Below are positions 16,847 to 25,217 of a stretch of DNA of 39,025 nucleotides, in pieces. The DNA comes from Lentisphaerota bacterium (GTDB lineage Bacteria > Verrucomicrobiota > Kiritimatiellia > RFP12 > JAAYLN01). The stretch lies in assembly GCA_012521875.1 (NCBI GenBank), contig JAAYLN010000030.1:1-39025 (forward strand). Reading direction: 5' to 3'. Every line of letters begins with the position of its first letter. Positions within the stretch are counted from its first letter, which is position 1. The notes beneath the pieces were generated by a model. That model saw only the letters and a list, made by a program, of their open reading frames with translations. It had not been told where the DNA came from and did no database searches. Made by a program: the position numbers and the translations under genes.

Positions 16847-17980
16847 ATGTCCACCAAGAAACTCACTTCCCGGATGATCAAGGACCTCGCCCTGGAGATC
16901 GGCGGCGGGGGCGGCGGCGTGGAGGTCGTCGGCATCGCGCCGATCTCGCGCTTTTCCACGGCACCCGAGCGGATGCATCCCAAAAACATCTTCCCCGACT
17001 GCAAGTCGGTGATCTCGCTCGTGCAGCCGATCCCGCGCAGCACCTACCGCGGCATCACCGAGGGGACGCACTGGAGCAACTACACCTACTACTCCTACAA
17101 CCGCCTCAACGCGCTCTTCCGTCCGATGGTGACCAACGAGCTGGCGCGTTTCATCGAGGATCACGGCTACGAGGCCGTGCCGGTCTATCCCGGCGTTCCC
17201 GAGATCTACCCCAACAAGCCCGACCCCGTGCCGGGGCGCCCATCGCCCGAGATCACCATCAACGTGCGTATCGCGGCCATGGCCTGCGGCCTCGGCGAGA
17301 TCGGCTGGTCGAAGGTCTTCCTGCATCCGGTCTACGGGCCGCGCGTGCGCATCGGCACGATCCTGACCGACGCCGAACTCGAGCCCGATCCCCTGATCAA
17401 GCCCGGCACGATCTGCAAGCGCTGCATGCGCTGCGTGCCGACCTGTCCCGGCAACGCCATCCCGCCGCGTGACGGGCCGAAGATCACGATCAGGATCGAC
17501 GACCAGGAGTACTCGTGGGGCGATGTCCACATGGGCCGCTGCACGGCGACCCACCACGGCATCAACTACAAGGCGTCGCCCTTCCTGAAGCGCTACTTCC
17601 CCGGCTTCAATCTCGATATCACCGAGACGACGATGTCCGAGGAACTGGCCTACAAGATCACCCATTCGCTGGGTCTGGCCAACTGGTGGCGGCAGAATCC
17701 CGAGTTCCCCGGCATCCAGGGCTACCCCTACATCAAGCAGATCTCGTCCCATTGCGGCTACCTCGCGGTATGCGGTGCCAAGGGCTGCATCCGCGGCTGC
17801 ATGGAGTTCCAGGAGAAGGCCAAGAACATCGGCCAGTGCGACTTCAAGACACCGGTCTTCCCCGAGAAGCCGTGGGAACTCCCGCCGCCCGAGGAGGATG
17901 AGACCGGCGGCGTGGTCGAGAAGAAGATGCTGACCGAGCTCTACCAGGAGCCCGATCTCGATGCCGGCCAGTGGAGCTAG
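16847..17980 (+). CDS. QueG/reductive-dehalogenase-like 4Fe-4S protein, longer paralog 3
   Basis: 377 aa; VEVVGIAPISRF..., ICKRCMRCVPTCPGNAI, distinct C-terminal Cys-rich block SSHCGYLAVCGAKGCIRGCMEFQEKAKNIGQCDF. Confidence 0.82.
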   Translation: MSTKKLTSRMIKDLALEIGGGGGGVEVVGIAPISRFSTAPERMHPKNIFPDCKSVISLVQPIPRSTYRGITEGTHWSNYTYYSYNRLNALFRPMVTNELARFIEDHGYEAVPVYPGVPEIYPNKPDPVPGRPSPEITINVRIAAMACGLGEIGWSKVFLHPVYGPRVRIGTILTDAELEPDPLIKPGTICKRCMRCVPTCPGNAIPPRDGPKITIRIDDQEYSWGDVHMGRCTATHHGINYKASPFLKRYFPGFNLDITETTMSEELAYKITHSLGLANWWRQNPEFPGIQGYPYIKQISSHCGYLAVCGAKGCIRGCMEFQEKAKNIGQCDFKTPVFPEKPWELPPPEEDETGGVVEKKMLTELYQEPDLDAGQWS

Positions 17981-18029
17981 GCCACAGCACATTTGTCTGG
18001 ACACCCGTCTTTCACTCTGGAGAAAAACG

Positions 18030-18818
18030 ATGCGCAAAAGCAAGGTTCTCGCCCGGCTGCGGGCGGACAAGCCCGTCTTGATGACCAACATCAGCATGGG
18101 GGTCAACACCATGGCGGTCGAGATGGCCGGCCTCCTCGGTTTCCACGCCGTCTGGCTCGACATGGAGCACCGTTCGTTCACCTGGCGCGAAACCGAGATG
18201 CTGGTGATGGCGGCCCGCCTCGGCGATCTGGATGCGCTGGTGCGCATCCGCAAGCAGGAGGGGTATGTCACCTTCCAGCGTCCGCTGCAGGAAGGTGCGG
18301 CGGGGCTGATGGTGCCCCATGTCCGCTCGCCCGAGGAAGCCGCCCGCTGGGTCGAATACGGCAAATATGCGCCGGTCGGCCGGCGCGGCTTCGAGAACGT
18401 CATGCGCGATGCCGACATGGGGCTGGTAGATTCGGCCGACTATCTCGGGCATGCCAACCGTGAAACCTTCCTGGCGCTCCAGATCGAGGACATCGAGGCG
18501 GTCGAGGCCGTGGACGAAATCGCGGCCGTGCCCGGATTCGAAATCCTGTTCGTGGGGCCCGGCGATCTCTCGAACGGCTATGGCGTGATCGGCCAGGCCC
18601 GCCATGCCAGGGTCATGCAGGCCATCGAGCGGGTCGCGGCGGCGGCGGCGCGTCATGGCAAATGGTGGGGCCTGCCCGTGACCGGCGTCGACGAGGCCGC
18701 CCGGTTCGCCGCAATGGGCGGGCGCTTCTTCAACATCGGCAGCGACTACGGCTGGATCCGCACCGGCCTGACCCAGGTGCGCGACGCCTTTGCCGAGCGT
18801 TTCGGGCTGGATGCCTGA
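18030..18818 (+). CDS. HpcH/HpaI aldolase/citrate lyase family protein
   Basis: Trimmed from ORF 17961 to ATG after ctctggagaaaaacg. LDMEHRSFTW, GLMVPHVRSPEEAARWVEYGKYAPVGRRGF, LQIEDIEAVEAVDEIAAVPGFEILFVGPGDLS. Confidence 0.9.
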   Translation: MRKSKVLARLRADKPVLMTNISMGVNTMAVEMAGLLGFHAVWLDMEHRSFTWRETEMLVMAARLGDLDALVRIRKQEGYVTFQRPLQEGAAGLMVPHVRSPEEAARWVEYGKYAPVGRRGFENVMRDADMGLVDSADYLGHANRETFLALQIEDIEAVEAVDEIAAVPGFEILFVGPGDLSNGYGVIGQARHARVMQAIERVAAAAARHGKWWGLPVTGVDEAARFAAMGGRFFNIGSDYGWIRTGLTQVRDAFAERFGLDA

Positions 18819-18852
18819 CCGGGATTCTGTCGCCAAATAAGGATGGACAGAC

Positions 18853-20685
18853 ATGGCTTGGCAGACACAGGTGATTTTCGACAATCTGGCGCCGGAGATC
18901 GGCGAGAGCGTGGCACGCGACCTCGCCGCGGCGCGGCGGCTGGCGGATGCGCGCGGCATGGCGCCTGCCCCGCTGCGGCTCCGGCTGGTGGCGCTCGACC
19001 ACGCACATGATCCGCAGTCCGTGCCGCCCCACCGCATCGAGACCCCGGAAGCATCCGCGCCCGCCAGCCTGGCCGCCCGCTGCGAGTGGCAGAAGCGGCG
19101 CGACAGCTTCCAGATCGTGGCCGGGCCGGACGGGGTCTGGGTGATCGGCGGCGGCAGCACCGGCGTGATGTACGGCGTCAACGAGGTCATCGGCTGCCTG
19201 ACCGGCCTGATCTGGGCCTCGCAGAACGAGGACGAGGCCCTCTTCGGGCCCGTCCGCGACCTGCCGGCGGCGCCGCAGGTGCCGCGGATCGCCTACCGTG
19301 GCATGTACCGCGGCAACCGGGACTGGTTCGGACGGCAGCGGCTCAACTTCTGCATGATGGGGGCGGCCCACTGGGCCGGCGAGACGGCCGGGAGCCGCGC
19401 GGCGGCACTGGCGGAGGCCGCCCGGCGCGGCATCCATCCGACGCTGTCGGAACATGCCATGCACACCTATCTGCCGGAAGAAGTCCTGAAGGCGCATCCC
19501 GACTGGATGGGCCTGCGCGACGGCGAGCGCTGCCTGCGCGCCGCGGTCGAGCTGCCCGATTGTCCGCACCTGAACGCCGCTGCCACCATCCAGCCCTGCT
19601 ATTCCAACGCGGCGGCGCGTGGCTACATCGTGTCGCGCATGGCGGAACTGCTCGAAGCCACGCCCGGCCTGGACTTTTTCGGGATATGGCCCCACGACGG
19701 GGTCAACAACTGGTGCCAGTGCGACGCCTGCCGCGCCGTCACGCCCTTCGAGCACATGCACACCCTGGCGCGCGAGCTGCGGGCGAAGGTTGGCGGAGGC
19801 GTGGCGTTCGAGCTGATCGCCTACTCCAACATGCTTAACCTGCCGCGCAAGCCGCTGCCCCCGGCGGACAACCTCTACGCCTTCTTCTGTCCCTATCTGC
19901 GCAGCTTCCGCCATCGCATCTACGACTCCGGCGGGGCGGAGCAGGTGCTTACCGGTGTCAACTACCCCGGCCCCGACCGGATCAACCCGGTCGATGAGCG
20001 CGAATACGGGCGCATCTTTGAAAACTGGCTTCCGTTCTGGCGCGAGGCGGGCATCGTCCCGGCGGTGTTCGAGTACAATGGCAACTTTCCTGACGAGACG
20101 GGCCGCATGGATCACCAGCGCTACATTCACATCCCCGCACCGCAATTGCGCGAGGACGAGGCGTGCTGGTATGCCGCGCGCGGCGTCGGGCTGGCGATTC
20201 TCTGCGGTCAGCACGGGGAGTGGCCCGACGCCTTCCCCGATCTTGCCTGGGCCCATTCGATCTGGGGCAACGAGCCGGTGGCCGCCTTGCGCCGGCGCTA
20301 CTACACGGCGCTGGGCGGCACGCATGGCAGCCAGCTCGCCGATGCTGTCGATGGCGTATCGGTCGCGCTCAAGGCCTCAGATGCCATTCCCGAGCAGGCG
20401 CTGGGCGATCTCGACGACGTGCTGCGCCTGCTGCCCGACGGCTCGCAGGTGCAGCGCTACCGTGACTGGGCCGGCTACATCCGCCTCGGCCGCAAGGCCT
20501 GGAATTTCCTGCTGGCCGGCGACGCGGCGGCCGCGGCGGACATGGAGATCGAAATCCGCAAGTTCATCGAGGCGCGCGCGGATCGGATCCAGACCGCCGA
20601 CCTGCAGCTTAAACGCAGCATCCACCTCGAGAAGCGCGCCCGCGAACAGGCCGCCGGCCGCGCCGGGAAGGACTATGTCCTGTGA
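18853..20685 (+). CDS. DUF4838-like protein (alpha-glucuronidase-related fold)
   Basis: 610 aa; GGGSTGVMYGVNEVIGCLTG... RGMYRGNRDWFGRQRLNFCMMG... FFGIWPHDGVNNWCQCDACR... LYAFFCPYLRSFRHRIYD. Confidence 0.78.
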   Translation: MAWQTQVIFDNLAPEIGESVARDLAAARRLADARGMAPAPLRLRLVALDHAHDPQSVPPHRIETPEASAPASLAARCEWQKRRDSFQIVAGPDGVWVIGGGSTGVMYGVNEVIGCLTGLIWASQNEDEALFGPVRDLPAAPQVPRIAYRGMYRGNRDWFGRQRLNFCMMGAAHWAGETAGSRAAALAEAARRGIHPTLSEHAMHTYLPEEVLKAHPDWMGLRDGERCLRAAVELPDCPHLNAAATIQPCYSNAAARGYIVSRMAELLEATPGLDFFGIWPHDGVNNWCQCDACRAVTPFEHMHTLARELRAKVGGGVAFELIAYSNMLNLPRKPLPPADNLYAFFCPYLRSFRHRIYDSGGAEQVLTGVNYPGPDRINPVDEREYGRIFENWLPFWREAGIVPAVFEYNGNFPDETGRMDHQRYIHIPAPQLREDEACWYAARGVGLAILCGQHGEWPDAFPDLAWAHSIWGNEPVAALRRRYYTALGGTHGSQLADAVDGVSVALKASDAIPEQALGDLDDVLRLLPDGSQVQRYRDWAGYIRLGRKAWNFLLAGDAAAAADMEIEIRKFIEARADRIQTADLQLKRSIHLEKRAREQAAGRAGKDYVL

Positions 20686-20717
20686 GACAAAGTTACCGAC
20701 AAAGCTCGCGACAAAGT
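20686..20717 (+). repeat. Dispersed repeat family E directly after the DUF4838 stop codon
   Basis: TGA|gacaaagttaccgacaaagctcgcgacaaagt. Confidence 0.85.
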
Positions 20718-20733
20718 GATGGCGATGCCCTAT

Positions 20734-20766
20734 ACGCCACTGGCGACCGATGGCCGCCAGTGGCGT
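20734..20766. terminator. Perfect 12-bp-stem hairpin between convergent genes
   Basis: ACGCCACTGGCG-accgatggc-CGCCAGTGGCGT; no obvious U-tract. Confidence 0.55.
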
Positions 20767-20777
20767 GACCGAGTGCC

Positions 20778-23270
20778 TCACCGCATACCGAACTGGTTGT
20801 TAAGGCTGAAGGCGAAGGGAGCCGAGGGTTTCGAGGTGGCACCCGTCTTGTCGGTATAGACCACAAAGGCGTGGAACGTGGTGCCGGCACGGAAGCCGTT
20901 CACCTGTGCGCCCGACTGCTTCAGTCGGCTGCCTAGCTTGAGCGCATCGCTTCCGTCGGCCTGCTGCGCCAGCCAGATGTCGTAGTGCATGGCACCCTCC
21001 ACCTCGTTGAAGCGGAAGATGCCGCGCGTGCCGTCGTAGTAGTGCGCCGGGTGCTCGACGGCCGTGATGGCGGTGGCGGGCAGGGTGCCCGCCGCGGCCA
21101 GCGCGGCGATGGGGTTGACGCGCGACGAGCCGGCGGGAGGCGGCGCCATGCGGATGCGGTTGCGCGCGATGGCCGCCTCGCCCATGTCATCGGTCGAAGC
21201 ATACTCGACAGCCAGGCTGCCCAGCAGCACCGGCGAGGGATCGGTCGGCTCGAGCGAGTTGACGTACATGGCGCGCGGACGCCGCTCGATGAAGATCTTC
21301 TCGATGGCCAGTGGCAGGTCAACGATGCCGTCGCCGCCCGAGGAACCCCACGAGGTCGTTCCCGCTTCGCGGAACGAGTCGTAGGGCGCGTGGGAGGGGA
21401 GCTCGAGGCGCACCAGGCGCCAGCCGTCGAAGTTGAAGAAGCTGGCGCCGGGCGTGTCGTCGCAGTTCCACTCGCCGACGCTGCCGACGCTGGTCCACTT
21501 CTCGCCCTGCGCATCGCGCAGCACATAGACGATGCGTCCCCAGTCCGAGGCGGCACGCACCCACATCGTCAGATGGGTGCCCTTGCCGGGAATGACAACC
21601 GGGGCGGACGGCTTGAGAGCCGTGTAGAATGGCATGACGCCCCGGTCCCTGTCCTGGGGCGGCAGGGTCACGGCCAGGGCGGTGCCGCCGTACTCCGCCG
21701 CCACGCTGGTGGTCGCAAGATGCATGGTGGCGTGGAAGCGCCGGACGGCATCGGGGAAGGCGTCGACGTATCCGGGATCGGCATCGTCGCCCTGTGTGTC
21801 AAACAGGGTGGCCACACAGCCCAGTTCCCTGGTGTGCGGCGCGGGTACGGCATCGCTGTGGTCGGGCTCGCCGAGTACCGCGGCAAACGTTTCGCCGGCA
21901 CCGTGGAGGTACTGCGGCGAGGTCGTCAGCGTCAGGCGCAGGCCGTCGTCGCCGGCCAGCAGATTAGTCGAGTTGTCCATGCTGTCGATCAATTCGACGC
22001 GGGTGCCCCTGGGCAGGGAGAGGGTGATGTCGCGGCTGCCGCGCAGCGTCCAGAGGATATGCAGGCTATGGCCGTCGCGGCTGTCGCGGAAGCGCAGCGC
22101 ATAGACCGAAAGTGAGCCGGTCGGCTCCCAGCCGGCGAACTCCATGTGGCGCAGGTTGCGGATCAGTGCTCCGATCGCGCTGTAGGCGGGGTGGGGGTTC
22201 AGCCCCGCGCGACGGCTGATCATGCCGCCGCCGTAGTGCTGCTCGCCCCACCAGTCGGCGCATTCGGCCGGCGTGCCCATGGCGAACTGGCGGTTGACGC
22301 CATAGGCGGCGAGGATCAGCGCCGCGCGGACGGTGTGGTCGGCGTGCTGCTGCGGCGTCAGGGCGCCGGGCATGACGGGGGCAATGCAGGGATCCTCGAC
22401 GGAGGGCCAGACCGGCGGCTTCTGCTTGAACTGCTTCCAGACCGTGGTGAACTGGTAGGTGCGGTGCAGGGCGCACTGGTGCATCTGCATCTCGGGCAGG
22501 CGATCGAAATAGCCGACATCGACCCCGACACCGTCCATCATCCTGGTCAGCTTGTCGTTGGCACGCAGGAAGGGGATCGCGAAGCTGGGGTCGCCCCAGG
22601 GGAAGAGGAGCTTTACATCGGGATCCCATTCACGCGCCACCTCGGCGCTGGCGAGTGCCGTCTCGTGGAACCGGTCAAAGGCCTTCTGCTGGCTCTCGTC
22701 GAGCTTGTGCTGCGGCTCGCCGTAGAACTCCGGCAGGACGCCGTGGGTGCCGATCCCGCCCGGCTCGGCGAAGATGTTGACGTAGACCGGCTGATGCGTC
22801 GGCGTGGTGTCGGGATGTCCGTTGACGCGCCACTTCTGCTTGAGCGCCGCGATCGACTGCTCCGGATCCGCCTGGTAGTTCTCGGCCGTTCCCCCCTTTG
22901 ATCCCCAGGGACCCACCCAGAAGCTGCGGATGCCGTAGCGGCTGGCGATCAGCATGGTCTCGGCGTTGTCCCGGATCGTTCCCCTGTTGGCGCCGGTCGA
23001 CTCCATGCCGAGCTTGCCCATCAGCTCAAGCTCCTGGGCCTCGTCCGGCGTGTGATGCGCGCCGCGCCAGTTCCAGTAGCCGAACATGAAGCCCCTGGCC
23101 TCAAAGGGGCGCGCCTTGTATTCACGCTGGCGCAGATGGGCCAGCGAGCGCTCGAAGGTCTGCGTGACGCCGTTGCAGGTGGCGGTGAGGGTTACCGCAT
23201 GGTGGCCGTAGCGGCGCAACTCAAGGTCGAAGCGCACGCGCCGCGTGCCGTTGGCGGGAAGTTCCAGCAC
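20778..23270 (-). CDS. C-terminal part of a large carbohydrate-active-enzyme-like protein, likely continuous with 23221-24675 before a frameshift
   Basis: 830-aa ORF with barrel-like region (GYWNWRGAHHTPDEAQELELMGKLGMESTGANRG... FRDSRDGHSLHILWTLRGSRDITLSLPRGTRVELIDSMDN). The first in-frame Met lies inside a domain, so it is unlikely to be a true start. Confidence 0.7.
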   Translation of the reverse strand: MLELPANGTRRVRFDLELRRYGHHAVTLTATCNGVTQTFERSLAHLRQREYKARPFEARGFMFGYWNWRGAHHTPDEAQELELMGKLGMESTGANRGTIRDNAETMLIASRYGIRSFWVGPWGSKGGTAENYQADPEQSIAALKQKWRVNGHPDTTPTHQPVYVNIFAEPGGIGTHGVLPEFYGEPQHKLDESQQKAFDRFHETALASAEVAREWDPDVKLLFPWGDPSFAIPFLRANDKLTRMMDGVGVDVGYFDRLPEMQMHQCALHRTYQFTTVWKQFKQKPPVWPSVEDPCIAPVMPGALTPQQHADHTVRAALILAAYGVNRQFAMGTPAECADWWGEQHYGGGMISRRAGLNPHPAYSAIGALIRNLRHMEFAGWEPTGSLSVYALRFRDSRDGHSLHILWTLRGSRDITLSLPRGTRVELIDSMDNSTNLLAGDDGLRLTLTTSPQYLHGAGETFAAVLGEPDHSDAVPAPHTRELGCVATLFDTQGDDADPGYVDAFPDAVRRFHATMHLATTSVAAEYGGTALAVTLPPQDRDRGVMPFYTALKPSAPVVIPGKGTHLTMWVRAASDWGRIVYVLRDAQGEKWTSVGSVGEWNCDDTPGASFFNFDGWRLVRLELPSHAPYDSFREAGTTSWGSSGGDGIVDLPLAIEKIFIERRPRAMYVNSLEPTDPSPVLLGSLAVEYASTDDMGEAAIARNRIRMAPPPAGSSRVNPIAALAAAGTLPATAITAVEHPAHYYDGTRGIFRFNEVEGAMHYDIWLAQQADGSDALKLGSRLKQSGAQVNGFRAGTTFHAFVVYTDKTGATSKPSAPFAFSLNNQFGMR

Positions 23271-24675
23271 CCGCTCGGCCAGACCTGCCGTCGTGGCTGA
23301 CCGTGCGCAGGGTCAGCGCAACATCTGCCGGGTGGCCGGTCAGGTTGCGCGCCGTCACCAGATAGGAGGGGGACGACTCCACCCAGATATTGCCCAGCAC
23401 CTCGGGGTCGAACCGGATGGCGACGGGGGCCGACTCGGCCGTCATCGCGAAGACGCGGACGGAGGAGGGGAGACCGGCAGCGTAGCCACTGTAGTGGTTC
23501 GGATCGGGATAGGCGCGGTACACCTGCACATCCTTGGTCAGCTCGACCTCGATGATGTCCAGATCCTCGAGCTCATGCAGCAGCCCCGGCTCGACGGGAA
23601 TCGTCACCTTCCACAGGTGCAGCGTCCTGCCGGAGGCGGTCCTGACGGGCCATGCGGGAGCCGACTCCGCCGCCGCCGTGGCGAGCGGCACTTCCGGGGA
23701 GGAGAAGTTCTTGGGGAAGCCGGCACCGGGGCGGAAGAACTGGGCCGTAACGCGCGGGATGCTGTCGGGGCGCTCTTCCGCGGCCGCCAGCAGGTGCAGG
23801 GCGGTGATCGGCCGCCGCGGCACGGGAAACTGGAAGCGTGACGGGTTGCCGGCCGCGAACCCCGTCCAGCGGCCGCCGAAGCTGCCGCGGTGCGGCTCCT
23901 CGTAGCCGGTCAGGTTGCCCTCGCGGAACCAGCTCAGCCCGATATCGAGATTGTCGCAGCCGGGACGCGCCGCCGCGCCCACGACAAAGGGCACACCGCC
24001 GACGGCAAACTCGGTACCGCGCGGCAGGGAGGCGGGATCAAGCGCCTCGCCTGCAAGCCCCGATGCATTATAGGCCGCCGAAAGATCAATGGGCTCGTGC
24101 AGCGGGTCGGCGGGCGGCAGGGAAGTGATCTCCGGGGGTTGCACCTCGCACCCCGGATCGAGTTCCACGACTGGGCGTGCCCCGTAGAGATCCTCGGTCG
24201 GGATCCATTCGTGCAGCAGGCGGCCGTCAAGCAGGAAGCGGCAGAGCTTGCCGCGCAGTTGGAGCGTCAGTCGCACCCGGCGCTGCCTGATGGAATGGGC
24301 AGCCGCCAGAGCGTCGTAGTGTGCCTGCCAGTCGAGCAGCAGATCGGTCCAGCCTAAGTTCGGCCGCGCCTCGCCCGCGGGGTGCAGCGTCCGCTGCCTC
24401 TGCGTACCGATGGGATCGGTATAGACGGTGTGCAGCAGCGGGGCTTCGTCCAGCGTCAGTCCGAAACCGATATGCTCCCGGCCGCGCCCCGTGTAGAGCC
24501 GCAGCCAGCCGCCGCGTTCCATCCGCGCGGTGATCGTGATCTGCTGGTTCTCGGCGAGCGGCGTGCCGATGGTCAGGCGGGCGGGCGCATCGCCGGAACG
24601 GAACACGCCGCCGGGGAACGGAGCCGGTTGCCCGCCGCCCGCGGCACCTGGGGATCGTTCGGTTTGTTGCGTCAT
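23221..24675 (-). CDS. N-terminal part of the same large protein
   Basis: 484-aa ORF; plausible sequence to ...NLTGHPADVALTLRTVSHDG, then low-quality GRSGRAGAGTSRQRHAARALRP*. Confidence 0.7.
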   Translation of the reverse strand: MTQQTERSPGAAGGGQPAPFPGGVFRSGDAPARLTIGTPLAENQQITITARMERGGWLRLYTGRGREHIGFGLTLDEAPLLHTVYTDPIGTQRQRTLHPAGEARPNLGWTDLLLDWQAHYDALAAAHSIRQRRVRLTLQLRGKLCRFLLDGRLLHEWIPTEDLYGARPVVELDPGCEVQPPEITSLPPADPLHEPIDLSAAYNASGLAGEALDPASLPRGTEFAVGGVPFVVGAAARPGCDNLDIGLSWFREGNLTGYEEPHRGSFGGRWTGFAAGNPSRFQFPVPRRPITALHLLAAAEERPDSIPRVTAQFFRPGAGFPKNFSSPEVPLATAAAESAPAWPVRTASGRTLHLWKVTIPVEPGLLHELEDLDIIEVELTKDVQVYRAYPDPNHYSGYAAGLPSSVRVFAMTAESAPVAIRFDPEVLGNIWVESSPSYLVTARNLTGHPADVALTLRTVSHDGRSGRAGAGTSRQRHAARALRP

Positions 24676-24691
24676 AACTGCTCCTCGCCAG

Positions 24692-25180
24692 TCAGTTCTT
24701 GCGGGGCACCAGCGAGTCCGGGTGGTAGCGGCGGAACTTGACGCCGGCCTCGGCGAGCAGCGCGCGCGTCTGTTCCGTGAAGACGTAGTCGCCGCCGTAG
24801 ACCACCTCGGCGATGCCGGCGTTGATGATCATCTTGGCGCAGGTGAGGCAGGGGCAGAGCGTCACGTACATGATGGAACCCTTCAGCCGGATGCCGTGGT
24901 AGGCCGCCTGCGTGATGGCGTTCTCCTCCGCGTGCGAGCAGACGCACTCCGACAGACCGGTGCCCGAGGGGGCGTCGCTGGCGCAGCGCTCGCAGCCGCC
25001 CTCGAAGCAGTTGCGCACGCCGCGCGGGGTGCCGTTGTAGCCGGTGCAGATGAGCCGGTGGTCGGAGACCACCACCGCCGCCACCTTGCGGCGCGTGCAG
25101 TTGGCGCGCAGCGCGACGACTTTGGCGATCTCCATGAAGTAGGTGTCCCAGTCGGGACGTGGGTCAACGTGTGTGCTCAT
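24692..25180 (-). CDS. Deoxycytidylate deaminase / ComE operon protein 2-like
   Basis: Trimmed to MSTHVDPRPDWDTYFMEIAKVVALRANCTRRKVAAVVV...CSHAEENAI...TLCPCLTCAKMIINAGIAEVVYGGDY. Confidence 0.93.
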   Translation of the reverse strand: MSTHVDPRPDWDTYFMEIAKVVALRANCTRRKVAAVVVSDHRLICTGYNGTPRGVRNCFEGGCERCASDAPSGTGLSECVCSHAEENAITQAAYHGIRLKGSIMYVTLCPCLTCAKMIINAGIAEVVYGGDYVFTEQTRALLAEAGVKFRRYHPDSLVPRKN

Positions 25181-25217
25181 CTTGGCTTTAAAACGCTTTC
25201 GTTTCCGGTCGCCGTGT

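Noticed and set aside
15692-18418. 908-aa minus-strand ORF antisense to the Fe-S paralog genes
   Set aside because: Low-complexity Arg/Gly/Val/Leu/His-rich translation with no recognisable domain. It is the expected by-product of high-GC codon usage in the real plus-strand genes.
18730-20325. 531-aa minus-strand ORF antisense to the DUF4838 gene
   Set aside because: No recognisable domain; shadow ORF from GC3 bias.
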